A DNA stretch of 13,614 nucleotides from JACDQM01 sp044373315 (GTDB lineage Bacteria; Pseudomonadota; Gammaproteobacteria; Burkholderiales; Burkholderiaceae_C). The notes below the pieces were generated by a model. That model searched no databases. It was not told the origin of the DNA and saw only the letters and a list, made by a program, of their open reading frames with translations. Of the stretch, positions 6,917-13,614 are shown piece after piece (position 1 is the first letter of the stretch; every line of letters starts with the position of its first letter). The stretch lies in the NCBI RefSeq assembly GCF_044373315.1, contig NZ_JBILQK010000088.1, forward strand, positions 1-13,614, in the 5' to 3' direction. The position numbers and the translations under genes were made by a program.

Positions 6917-7551
6917 AGCAGCCGACGGACCGTGCTGCCGGCCTGCCGCGACGCTGGCCGGCTGAACTGCTGCCGCCGGCGCGCGGCAGCCTGCTGGCGC
7001 GTGCCTTGCTGCGCCTGGGCGGCTGGCGCGTGCGCCATCAGGGACTGCCTGCGCTGCAGGGCGTGATCCTGGTGTATCCGCACACCTCCAACTGGGACTT
7101 CGTCATTGGCATCCTGGCCAAATGGGCGCTCGGCCTGCCGGTGCGTTTCTGGGGCAAGCACAGTCTGTTCATGCTGCCCTTGTTCGGCCGCTGGTTGCGC
7201 TGGCTGGGCGGTGTCGCGGTCAACCGCGGCAACAGCCGGGGGCTGGTCAGCGATACCGTGCAGCAGATGCGTCTAGCGCGTGAGCGCGGCCAGCGCTTCT
7301 GGCTGGCGGTGGCCCCCGAGGGGACGCGCTCCAGAGGCCCGGGCTGGCGCTCCGGCGCCTATCATGTGGCGCTGCAGGCGGGTGTGCCGGTGGGGCTGGC
7401 GACGCTGGATTTCGGCAGCAAGACCGTTGCCCTGACGGACTTCGTTGAACTGAGTGGCGATGCTGCCCAAGACTTTGCGCTGATGGCGCGCCACTTGGCC
7501 GGCGTGCAGGGCTGTCGCCCCGCGCTGGCCAGCCCTGTGAGGCTCAAATGA
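6913..7551 (+). CDS. PlsC-like lysophospholipid acyltransferase
   Basis: A 212-residue acyltransferase of the 1-acyl-glycerol-3-phosphate type. The catalytic HX4D motif is PHTSNWDF, with His57 and Asp62. VAVNR (101-105) and the phosphate-binding APEGTRSR (134-141) follow at the spacing expected of the family. Hydrophobic stretches around 50-70 and 84-102 suggest membrane contact. Members acylate lysophosphatidate or related lipids; which substrate this one uses cannot be read from sequence. The start is a TTG whose TGA-overlap with purD (TTGA) implies coupling; no ATG or better start lies between it and the first conserved block. The stop overlaps the hemF ATG by 4 bases. The family call is firm; the exact start is less so. 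Confidence 0.9.
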   Translation: MKQPTDRAAGLPRRWPAELLPPARGSLLARALLRLGGWRVRHQGLPALQGVILVYPHTSNWDFVIGILAKWALGLPVRFWGKHSLFMLPLFGRWLRWLGGVAVNRGNSRGLVSDTVQQMRLARERGQRFWLAVAPEGTRSRGPGWRSGAYHVALQAGVPVGLATLDFGSKTVALTDFVELSGDAAQDFALMARHLAGVQGCRPALASPVRLK

Positions 7552-8489
7552 CCATGAATACCCTGGCCGTTCGCGACTATCTGCTCGGATTGCAGCACAG
7601 CATCGTCAGTTCGCTGGAGCGTCTGGATGGGCAGGCCTTCATCAGCGATGGCTGGGAGCGCGAGCCCGGCGGCCGTCTCGAGGGCGACGGCTTGACGCGC
7701 CTGATCGAGAACGGCGCGGTTTTTGAGCGCGGCGGCTGCAACTTCTCGCATGTGCGGGGCCGGGTGTTGCCGCCCTCGGCCACCCAGCATCGACCTGAGC
7801 TGGCGGGCGCGCCCTTCGAGGCGATGGGGGTCTCCTTGGTGCTGCATCCCCACAACCCCTTCGTGCCGACGGTGCACATGAACGTGCGCATGTTTGCCGC
7901 CCTGCCGCCGGGCGCTGCGCCGGTGGTGTGGTTCGGCGGTGGCATGGATCTGACGCCTTACTACGGCTATGAGCGCGATGCCCAGCATTTCCACAAGACC
8001 TGTCAGGCGGCGCTGGAGCCGCATGGCGAGGCCCTGTATCCGCGCTTCAAGACCTGGTGCGACGAATATTTCCTTCTGAAGCACCGCAACGAGCCGCGCG
8101 GCATTGGCGGCATCTTCTTCGATGACCACGCCGAAGGCGGTTTCGATTCGGCGTTCGCGATGCTGCGCTCGGTGGGGGATGCGTTCATTCCTGCCTATGC
8201 TCCCATCGTCGAGCGCCGGCAAGGCTATGCCTATGGCGAGCGCGAGCGCGACTTTCAGGCCTATCGGCGTGGCCGCTATGTCGAGTTCAATCTGGTGTTC
8301 GATCGTGGCACCCTGTTTGGCCTGCAGAGTGGCGGGCGCACCGAGTCCATCCTGATGTCGATGCCTCCGATCGTGAAGTGGCGCTACCGTTGGGAGCCCG
8401 AGGCGGGCACGCCGGAGGCCAAGCTGTACACCGACTTCCTGCGTCCGCGTGACTGGGCGCATGAGCAGCCCAGCCATCTATGGCTCTGA
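7548..8489 (+). CDS. hemF: Oxygen-dependent coproporphyrinogen III oxidase
   Basis: A 313-residue cytoplasmic enzyme that converts coproporphyrinogen III to protoporphyrinogen IX using O2, a step of aerobic heme synthesis. Conserved blocks are all present: FVPTVHMNVR (105-114), WFGGGMDLTPYYGYERD (128-144), GIGGIFFDD (185-193) and YVEFNLVFDRGTLFGLQSGG (244-263). The four family histidines appear as His100, His110, His149 and His179, each offset by four from the E. coli residues. Length and both ends are normal. The ATG at 7548 overlaps the previous stop and has GAGG 6 bases upstream; a second ATG at 7554 is also possible. The last 10 bases overlap nadD. The O2-requiring enzyme points to an aerobic lifestyle. 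Confidence 0.98.
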   Translation: MTMNTLAVRDYLLGLQHSIVSSLERLDGQAFISDGWEREPGGRLEGDGLTRLIENGAVFERGGCNFSHVRGRVLPPSATQHRPELAGAPFEAMGVSLVLHPHNPFVPTVHMNVRMFAALPPGAAPVVWFGGGMDLTPYYGYERDAQHFHKTCQAALEPHGEALYPRFKTWCDEYFLLKHRNEPRGIGGIFFDDHAEGGFDSAFAMLRSVGDAFIPAYAPIVERRQGYAYGERERDFQAYRRGRYVEFNLVFDRGTLFGLQSGGRTESILMSMPPIVKWRYRWEPEAGTPEAKLYTDFLRPRDWAHEQPSHLWL

Positions 8490-9124
8490 GCAAGGTAGCG
8501 CTGTTCGGCGGCAGCTTCGATCCGGTTCACCTGGCCCATCTGAGCCTGGCGCGCTGCGCGCTCGAGCAACTGGGGCTGGACCGGCTGCTTTGGCTGCCGG
8601 CTGGCCGCCCTTGGCAGAAGCTTGAGGCTGGCGACGGCCGCGGCCTGGCCTCGCCAGAGCATCGGCGCGCCATGGTGGCGCTGCTGATCGCCAGCGAGCC
8701 GCGCTTTGAAGTGGACGACAGCGAGCTGGAGCGCGACGGCGCTAGCTACACGATTGACACGGTACGGGCGCGCCAAGCGGCGCATCCGCAGGAGCAGCTT
8801 TTCTTGCTGATCGGGCAGGATCAGTATGCGCGGCTGCACACCTGGCGCGAGTGGCAGGAGCTGCTCGGCCTGGTCACGCTGGCGGTGGCGGCCCGGGCGG
8901 ATCAGCCAGTGTGCGCGTCGCCCGAGGTGCAGGCCGTCGCGCACAAGAAGGTGGTCGTGCAGATGCCGGCCAGCCCGATTTCATCAACCCGCGTGCGCGA
9001 AGCAGCGTCGCGCGGACAGGACATTCGCCCGATGGTGGGCGATGCGGTGGCGGGGTATATTTCCCGACACCGCCTTTACGGGGCCCCCGGGCCCACGGAG
9101 CGAGAACTGAATGGACATTCGTAA
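8480..9124 (+). CDS. nadD: Nicotinate-nucleotide adenylyltransferase
   Basis: A 214-residue cytoplasmic enzyme that adenylates nicotinate mononucleotide to deamido-NAD, in NAD synthesis. The nucleotidyltransferase signature GGSFDPVHLAH is at 10-20, with GASYTIDTV (87-95), the IGQDQYARLHTWREW block (111-125) and the C-terminal ISSTRVRE (167-174) that binds the ATP phosphates. The start lies 10 bases inside hemF with only a weak ribosome binding site, consistent with coupling. The 3' end overlaps rsfS by 14 bases. The nadD-rsfS-rlmH order is widespread in proteobacteria and supports the calls on all three. Confidence 0.97.
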   Translation: MALSKVALFGGSFDPVHLAHLSLARCALEQLGLDRLLWLPAGRPWQKLEAGDGRGLASPEHRRAMVALLIASEPRFEVDDSELERDGASYTIDTVRARQAAHPQEQLFLLIGQDQYARLHTWREWQELLGLVTLAVAARADQPVCASPEVQAVAHKKVVVQMPASPISSTRVREAASRGQDIRPMVGDAVAGYISRHRLYGAPGPTERELNGHS

Positions 9125-9845
9125 ACTGCAGCGCGCCATCGTCGATGGTCTGGAAGACGTCAAGGCCCAGAACATCGTGGTCTTCAACACCGAGCATCTG
9201 TCACCGCTGTTCGAGCGGGTGATCATCGCCTCGGGCACGAGCAATCGACAGACCAAGGCCTTGGCCTCCAGCGTGCGCGAGACGGTCAAGAAGCGTGACC
9301 TGCAGGTGATCCGCACTGAAGGCGAGGACAACGGCGAATGGATCATCGTGGACTGCGGCGCTGCCGTGGTTCATGTGATGCAGCCGGCCATCCGCGAGTA
9401 TTACCACCTCGAGGAAATCTGGGGCGGCAAGCCGGTCAAGCTCAAGCTTGGCAGCGATGAGCCGCGCAAGCTGGTGAAGGCGTCCGAAGAAGAAGCGCCG
9501 GTGGCCAAGAAGGCGGCCAAGAAGCCGGCTGCGAAGAAGGCCGTTCCGGCCAAGAAGGCTGCGGCGCCTGCCAACAAGAGTGCGTCCGGCAAGAGCCCGG
9601 CCAGCAAGGCGGCGCCTGCAAAGACCACCGCCAGCAAGGCCCCTGCAGCCAAGAAGCCGGCCGCCAAGAAGGTGTCGCGCACGGTGGGTGTCAAGGAGTC
9701 TGCGGTCAAGACCATCAAGGTGGGCGGGTCCAAGCCAGCGGCCAAGAAGAGTGCCGCCAAGCCCTCAGGCAAGCCTGCCGCGAAGACGGCTGCAAGGCCA
9801 GCGGCCAAGAAGGCGGCACCGGCCAAGAAGTCCTCGCGCGGCTGA
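9111..9845 (+). CDS. rsfS: Ribosomal silencing factor RsfS with a long Lys/Ala-rich tail
   Basis: The first 115 or so residues form a complete RsfS (DUF143/Iojap) domain: MDIRKLQRAIVDGLEDVKAQ, the NIVVFN strand, SGTSNRQTKALASSV (41-55), GEWIIVDCGAAVVHVM (75-90), then REYYHLEEIWG (95-105). RsfS binds ribosomal protein uL14 on the large subunit and blocks joining with the small subunit, slowing translation in starvation. The typical protein is about 105-130 residues; this one is 244. Residues 131-244 carry 30 Lys and 36 Ala with a single acidic residue, in repeats such as PAAKK, PAKKA and SKAPAAKK, much like histone H1 or bacterial AlgP/HU-like tails. The reading frame is unbroken to TGA. GGAG lies 10 bases before the ATG. 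The tail probably binds rRNA or another nucleic acid; that is inference. Confidence 0.95.
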   Translation: MDIRKLQRAIVDGLEDVKAQNIVVFNTEHLSPLFERVIIASGTSNRQTKALASSVRETVKKRDLQVIRTEGEDNGEWIIVDCGAAVVHVMQPAIREYYHLEEIWGGKPVKLKLGSDEPRKLVKASEEEAPVAKKAAKKPAAKKAVPAKKAAAPANKSASGKSPASKAAPAKTTASKAPAAKKPAAKKVSRTVGVKESAVKTIKVGGSKPAAKKSAAKPSGKPAAKTAARPAAKKAAPAKKSSRG

Positions 9846-9851
9846 TCGCCG

Positions 9852-10322
9852 ATGCGGCTGTTGCTCCTGGCCGTTGGTCAGCGTCAGCCAGCCTGGGTCG
9901 ACGCGGCCTATGAGGACTTTGCCAAGCGCTTCCCGCCCGAGATGCGGCTGGAGCTGAAGGCCGTCAAGGCCGAGCCACGCGGCGCAGGCAAGACGGCTCA
10001 GCAGATGATGGCGGCAGAGGCACAGCGCCTCGAAGCCGCCTGCCCCAAGGGCGCTTTGCGCCTGGTGCTGGATGAGCGGGGCGAGCGTGCCAGTACGGTT
10101 CAGCTGGCCAAGTCCGTCGAGCGCTGGCGTGGAGAGGGACGCGATGTTGCCATCTTCATCGGCGGCCCGGACGGGCTGGATCCCGCGCTCAAGGCGAGCG
10201 CTGACGAGATGCTGCGCCTGTCAGACCTGACCTTGCCCCATGCCTTCGTGCGGGTCTTGCTGGCTGAGGCGCTGTACCGGGCCTGGTCGGTTCAGGCTGG
10301 ACACCCTTATCATCGAGAGTAA
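9852..10322 (+). CDS. rlmH: 23S rRNA pseudouridine-1915 N3-methyltransferase
   Basis: A 156-residue SPOUT-family methyltransferase, the usual length. It methylates pseudouridine 1915 in helix 69 of 23S rRNA on the assembled ribosome, using S-adenosylmethionine. The signature parts are FIGGPDG (102-108), LSDLTLPHAFVRVLLAEALY (123-142) and the conserved end YRAWSVQAGHPYHRE (142-156). It starts 6 bases after the rsfS stop and so belongs to the same chain. With RsfS, it makes a pair acting on the large subunit. An 89-base gap follows before the next gene. Confidence 0.97.
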   Translation: MRLLLLAVGQRQPAWVDAAYEDFAKRFPPEMRLELKAVKAEPRGAGKTAQQMMAAEAQRLEAACPKGALRLVLDERGERASTVQLAKSVERWRGEGRDVAIFIGGPDGLDPALKASADEMLRLSDLTLPHAFVRVLLAEALYRAWSVQAGHPYHRE

Positions 10323-10411
10323 AGGTCCGGAAGCGTGCCGCTTGAGGCATGTGCGAGAGACTGGGACGGGAACGGTCGGGGGGCCATGGCGCGTTTTTTT
10401 GGCGAGGGCCT

Positions 10412-11194
10412 ATGTCGAATCTGGGTGTGCTCGGTGTCAAACGCTGCTTGGCAGCTGCAGCCTTGCTTGGGCTCTTGCTCGCCGCCCCTGCGGCGCTGGC
10501 TCAAACGCGGCTCACGGTCACTGGCGACTTTGCCTTTCCGCCGTACTCCTTCTTGCGCGGCGACAAGCCGGTGGGCATCGACGTCGAGATCATGCAGGAA
10601 CTCGGTCGGCGAACCGGGCTGGCATTCGATATCCAGCTGGCGCCGTTCAAGCGAGTGATCGAGAGCGTCCGTGAGGGCACGGTCGATGCGGGCATGGCGG
10701 TGCTGCGCAACGCCGAGCGCGAGGGCTTCGCGATCTACACGGGGGTGCTGCACAACAGCACCTATTCGCTGTTCGTTCCCAAAGGTAGCGCGATGAGCTT
10801 CGACGGGCTCGAGAGTCTGCGGGGCAAGCGCATTGGCAAGGTTAGGGGCTTCTTCATCAGCGAGGCCTTCGATGTCGAAGCCGCAGCGGGCCGCATTACG
10901 GTATCTGAGACGGCCAGCGCTGAGCAGGGCCTGCGTATGCTGCTTGCGGGTCGCGTGGATGCGATCTCGGGCCAATCGGTGGTGACGCGCTACCTGGCGC
11001 GTGAAGCCGGCCTTGCCGAGCAGTTGCAGGCTCTTCCTCAGGCCCTGGCGCCGGATCGGCCTGCATTCCTGGTGCTGTCTCGCGCCAGTGCCTTGCCTGA
11101 CAAGGAGCGCCTGGCGCAGCGGCTGCGGCAGGCACTGGAGACTATGCACAAGGACGGCACGATAGACCGCATCGAGACGCGCTTCCTGCGTTGA
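10412..11194 (+). CDS. Exported solute-binding protein, amino-acid type (SBP_bac_3)
   Basis: A 260-residue protein with a clear signal peptide: basic KR near 10-11, a hydrophobic core at about 12-24, and a likely cut after ALA at 28-30 before Gln31. The mature part follows the family-3 periplasmic binding fold, with FPPYSFL (42-48), PVGIDVEIMQELGRRTG (53-69), VREGTVDAGMAVLRNAERE (86-104), LRGKRIGKVRG, and a C-terminal LRQALETMHKDGTIDRI helix. Such proteins capture amino acids or similar small solutes for ABC import, or serve as sensor modules. No permease or ATPase gene lies beside it. The ATG at 10412 has GAGG upstream at 10404-10408 and opens a proper signal peptide; the longer frame from 10349 does not. 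Ligand unknown. Confidence 0.88.
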   Translation: MSNLGVLGVKRCLAAAALLGLLLAAPAALAQTRLTVTGDFAFPPYSFLRGDKPVGIDVEIMQELGRRTGLAFDIQLAPFKRVIESVREGTVDAGMAVLRNAEREGFAIYTGVLHNSTYSLFVPKGSAMSFDGLESLRGKRIGKVRGFFISEAFDVEAAAGRITVSETASAEQGLRMLLAGRVDAISGQSVVTRYLAREAGLAEQLQALPQALAPDRPAFLVLSRASALPDKERLAQRLRQALETMHKDGTIDRIETRFLR

Positions 11195-11218
11195 GGCCAT
11201 GGGTTCGGCTGCTAGCAT
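11191..11218 (+). promoter_or_regulatory. Candidate promoter for a leaderless maf transcript
   Basis: TTGAGG (11191-11196) is a plausible -35 and TAGCAT (11213-11218) a -10, with a 16-base spacer and an extended TG motif at 11210-11211. Normal spacing would put the first RNA base at 11225-11226, on the A of the maf ATG, so the mRNA would have no leader. There is no ribosome binding site in front of that ATG, which agrees. The -35 overlaps the stop codon of the preceding gene. Confidence 0.45.
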
Positions 11219-11225
11219 CAGCGGC

Positions 11226-11825
11226 ATGGCCCTGATCTATCTCGCTTCGCAGAGTCCCAGACGGCGCCAGTTGCTGGAGCAACTGGGCGTGCCGCATGAA
11301 ACGCTGCTGCCCGGACCCGAAGAGGATGCCGAGGCGCTGGAGCAGCAGCTTGCCGGCGAGTTGCCGGATGACTATGTGCGGAGGGTGACCCGCGCCAAGC
11401 TGCAGGCTGCACAACTGCGCTTGACGCGCCGGGGCCTGGGTGTGTTGCCGGTGCTGTGCTCTGACACGACCGTAGCGCTGGGCCGGGAGATTCTGGGCAA
11501 ACCGGAAGACCCCGACGATGCCTTGCGCATCCTGCGTCGCTTGTCAGGACACACCCATCGTGTGCTCACTGCAGTGAGCCTGGCCTGGCCCGGCGGCGAG
11601 GCGCAGGCCGTCAGCGTCTCGCATGTGCGTTTTGCGGCCATTCCGGAGTTGGCTCTGCAACGCTATGTTGGCAGTGGCGAACCGATGGGCAAGGCAGGCG
11701 CCTATGCCATCCAGGGGCGGATCGCCGCCTGGATCGAGCACATGGAGGGAAGTTATTCAGGCATCATGGGGCTGCCCCTGTTCGAGACGGCGCAGCTGCT
11801 GCGCCAGGCCGGGATCGAGGCTTGA
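11226..11825 (+). CDS. maf: Maf-family nucleoside triphosphate pyrophosphatase (YhdE-like)
   Basis: A 199-residue cytoplasmic enzyme that hydrolyses non-canonical or excess nucleoside triphosphates to monophosphates; the YhdE type prefers dTTP and UTP. The start signature is LIYLASQSPRRRQLL (3-17), followed by CSDTTVALGREILGKP (78-93) with catalytic Asp80 and Lys92. LSGHTHRVLTAV (106-117) comes next, then the end block AYAIQGRIAAWIEHMEGSYS typical of YhdE. Its place next to rng matches the E. coli yhdE-rng pairing and favours the dTTP/UTP subtype. The ATG at 11226 is preferred because the family begins there; an upstream in-frame ATG at 11199 has GAGG only 2 bases away and would add nine residues. 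Confidence 0.95.
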   Translation: MALIYLASQSPRRRQLLEQLGVPHETLLPGPEEDAEALEQQLAGELPDDYVRRVTRAKLQAAQLRLTRRGLGVLPVLCSDTTVALGREILGKPEDPDDALRILRRLSGHTHRVLTAVSLAWPGGEAQAVSVSHVRFAAIPELALQRYVGSGEPMGKAGAYAIQGRIAAWIEHMEGSYSGIMGLPLFETAQLLRQAGIEA

Positions 11826-11827
11826 AT

Positions 11828-11888
11828 CAGGGCATGGCTTGAGCCCTGTGGCCAGCACGCGCAGTGCGCTGACCACAGCGTTTGAACG
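11828..11888 (+). other. Hairpins in the maf-rng gap, possible rng leader structure
   Basis: Three inverted repeats fill the 103-base gap. CAGGGC (11828-11833) pairs with GCCCTG (11843-11848). CTGTGGCCAGC (11846-11856) pairs with GCTGACCACAG (11868-11878) with one mismatch in 11. CGTT (11879-11882) pairs with AACG (11885-11888). The first two share 3 bases, so they may compete. No T tract follows, so they are not a standard terminator. They may be a 3' end for maf RNA or a structured leader for rng. Confidence 0.4.
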
Positions 11889-11928
11889 AGACTGCGTCGC
11901 CTGAGTCGCGGCCTCCAGACAAGAAGAT

Positions 11929-13416
11929 ATGGAAGACATTCTGATCAATTGGTCTCCTCAGGAGACCCGCGTGGCCGTGGTGGAGAACGGCGCTGTCCAG
12001 GAACTGCATGTCGAGCGCACGCTGGAGCGTGGCTTGGTGGGCAACGTCTACTCGGGGCGTGTGGCGCGGGTTCTGCCGGGCATGCAGTCGGCCTTCATCG
12101 ATATCGGGCTGGAACGGGCCGCCTTCCTGCATGTTGCCGATCTGCACGTGGGGGGCGTTCAACCCAGGGGAGCGCATGCCGACTCTGGCGCACCGACGCC
12201 GATCGAACGTCTGGTGTTCGAAGGCCAGGCCTTGACCGTGCAGGTCATCAAGGACCCGATCGGCACCAAGGGCGCGCGCCTTTCCACGCAGATCTCTATT
12301 GCCGGCCGGATGCTCGTGCACCTGCCGCAGGACGAGCACATCGGCATCTCGCAGAAGATCGGCTCGCCTGAGACGCGCGAGCAGCTGCGTGCCCGCATGC
12401 AGGTGCTTGCAGGCGTCGCAGGGGAGGGCGAAGGCAGCGGCGGCGGCTTCATCCTGCGCACCAACGCCGAGGATGCCAGCGACGAGGAACTGGCCGCAGA
12501 TATCGCCTATCTGCGCAAGGCCTGGACGCAGATTCGCGAGCGATCCTTCCGGTCGCCGCCGGGAACCTTGCTCTATCAGGACCTGAGTCTGGTCGAACGG
12601 GTGCTGCGTGACCTGGTCAGTGAGCGCACCGGCTCGATCCGAATCGACTCGCGGATGCAGTACGAAGTGCTGCACGCCTTTGGTGATATGTACATGCCCG
12701 ATGCCGTGGCCAAGCTGGAGCACTACAAGGGCGAGAGACCTATCTTCGACCTCCACAACATCGATGCGGAGATTGACCGGGCTCTGGCGCGGCGCGTTGA
12801 TCTGAAGTCCGGCGGCTATCTGATCATCGATCAGACCGAGGCCATGACCACGGTGGATGTGAACACCGGGGGCTTTGTCGGCGCACGCAACTTCGACGAC
12901 ACGATCTTCAAGACCAATCTGGAAGCGGCCGGCGTCATTGCACGCCAGCTGCGGCTGCGCAATCTCGGCGGCATCATCATCGTTGACTTCATCGACATGA
13001 CGCGCGATGAACACCGCTCGGCTGTGCTGAGTGAATTCCGCAAACAGCTCAGCAAGGACAGAACCAAGGTCACGCTCGGCGGTTTCACCCAGCTGGGTCT
13101 GGTGGAGATGACGCGCAAGCGCACCCGCGAGTCGCTGGCGCGCATGTTGTGCGAACCCTGTCCGACCTGCGAGGGCCGCGGCCAGGTGAAGACCGCGCGC
13201 AGCGTCTGTTACGACATCATGCGCGAGATCCTGCGCGAAGCGCGCCAGTTTGCACCCAAGGAGTTCCGTGTGGTGGCGGCTGCTAACGTGGTGGAGATGC
13301 TGCTGGATGAGGAAAGCCAGCACCTGGCAGGTTTGTCTGACTTCATCGGCAAGCCGATTTCCCTGACCGCGGAGCCGGCAAACCAGACTGAGCACTACGA
13401 CATCGTGCTGCTCTGA
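11929..13416 (+). CDS. rng: Ribonuclease G
   Basis: A 495-residue endoribonuclease of the RNase E/G family, near E. coli RNase G length (489). It lacks the long scaffold tail of RNase E. RNase G cuts single-stranded AU-rich RNA and matures the 5' end of 16S rRNA. The start MEDILINWSPQETRVAVVE aligns with the family N terminus. The S1-type RNA-binding region is about 36-125 (GRVARVLPGMQSAFIDIG at 43-60). The metal-binding catalytic residues are Asp310 in TTVDVNTGG and Asp353 in IVDFIDM. The Zn-link motif is CPTC (411-414). The C-terminal part holds EFRVVAAANVVEMLLDEE (445-462). A weak AAGAAG lies just upstream of the ATG. The gene is intact and the last one visible. Confidence 0.97.
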   Translation: MEDILINWSPQETRVAVVENGAVQELHVERTLERGLVGNVYSGRVARVLPGMQSAFIDIGLERAAFLHVADLHVGGVQPRGAHADSGAPTPIERLVFEGQALTVQVIKDPIGTKGARLSTQISIAGRMLVHLPQDEHIGISQKIGSPETREQLRARMQVLAGVAGEGEGSGGGFILRTNAEDASDEELAADIAYLRKAWTQIRERSFRSPPGTLLYQDLSLVERVLRDLVSERTGSIRIDSRMQYEVLHAFGDMYMPDAVAKLEHYKGERPIFDLHNIDAEIDRALARRVDLKSGGYLIIDQTEAMTTVDVNTGGFVGARNFDDTIFKTNLEAAGVIARQLRLRNLGGIIIVDFIDMTRDEHRSAVLSEFRKQLSKDRTKVTLGGFTQLGLVEMTRKRTRESLARMLCEPCPTCEGRGQVKTARSVCYDIMREILREARQFAPKEFRVVAAANVVEMLLDEESQHLAGLSDFIGKPISLTAEPANQTEHYDIVLL

Positions 13417-13614
13417 GTGGGGGCGGTGTGGGGTCGGGCCAAGCGTGCAGTGAAGTCCGCTGATTAGCACCGCAAATATCCAACTTGTCCCCGCAGTGCC
13501 GGGGCGCGCATCGGTGATGCTAGGGGCAGGGCGCCATCTGGCGTCTGGTTGTCGGGTGGCGGGCGCTGTTGAGTCAGCGTGGCTGTGCGCTCGATGGAGT
13601 TGCAACGAGCGCGG
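13417..13614. other. Non-coding stretch after rng to the window edge
   Basis: No supported gene lies in these 198 bases. A small hairpin, CCCCG (13489-13493) with CGGGG (13500-13504), could mark the end of the rng transcript but has no T tract. A second, CGCCA/TGGCG around 13531-13542, is short. An ATG near the right edge opens a frame that runs off the window without a ribosome binding site, so it is not called. Confidence 0.5.

Noticed and set aside
7362..8477. A 371-codon minus-strand frame opposite hemF
   Set aside because: Antisense shadow; no ribosome binding site or domain seen, and hemF is intact.
9401..9826. A hydrophobic minus-strand frame that looks like a small membrane protein
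   Set aside because: It is the complement of the Lys/Ala-rich RsfS tail; AAG and GCC codons read backwards give Leu, Ala and Gly, so the hydrophobicity is an artefact.
10393..10400. Run of seven T after GC-rich bases, a possible terminator after rlmH
   Set aside because: No convincing stem precedes the T run (only the CCATGG palindrome), so it does not qualify as an intrinsic terminator.
13489..13504. Hairpin CCCCG/CGGGG after rng as a terminator
   Set aside because: The stem is only 5 bases and no T tract follows.
11827..13605. A 592-codon open frame on the minus strand opposite rng
   Set aside because: It is antisense to the whole of an intact RNase G gene, is His/Gln/Arg-rich, and shows no recognisable domain; long antisense frames are expected in high-GC coding DNA.

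Overview
The window is high-GC, densely coded bacterial chromosome. Gene order and protein style point to a betaproteobacterium of the order Burkholderiales, possibly near Roseateles, Rubrivivax or Leptothrix. The run yebC-purD-acyltransferase-hemF-nadD-rsfS-rlmH, followed by maf and rng, is a housekeeping arrangement I associate with that order. The genus is an inference from style; no rRNA or other marker is present to settle it.

Layout. Positions 1-126 look like the 3' end of a group II intron: the last codons of its reverse transcriptase/maturase, then domains V and VI, ending at a GAT. From 156 to 3066, on the minus strand, lies a membrane signalling cassette. In transcription order it encodes a five-segment membrane protein, a LytS-type histidine kinase, a LytTR response regulator and a small 2TM-domain protein. 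The first three are joined by 4-base ATGA overlaps; the fourth is preceded by a 129-base gap holding a possible leader ORF. At 3263-4801, also minus, is a HerA-like ATPase of the YjgR/DUF853 family. A 112-base divergent intergenic region then separates it from the plus-strand genes.

From 4914 to 10322 seven plus-strand genes form one near-continuous translational chain: yebC, purD, a PlsC-like acyltransferase, hemF, nadD, rsfS and rlmH. Most overlap the next gene by 4 to 14 bases. They serve translation (YebC, RsfS, RlmH), purine, heme and NAD synthesis (PurD, HemF, NadD) and phospholipid acylation. Next come an exported solute-binding protein without visible transporter partners (10412-11194), maf (11226-11825) and rng (11929-13416). 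The last 198 bases hold no gene I can support.

Most of the window is ordinary core genome. The points that stand out are the intron end at the left edge, the four-gene LytTR cassette with its control-region inverted repeat and leader ORF, a long histone-H1-like Lys/Ala tail on RsfS, a candidate leaderless promoter for maf, and a set of hairpins just ahead of rng. I did not find a defence system, CRISPR array, tRNA, rRNA or a clear undescribed system.
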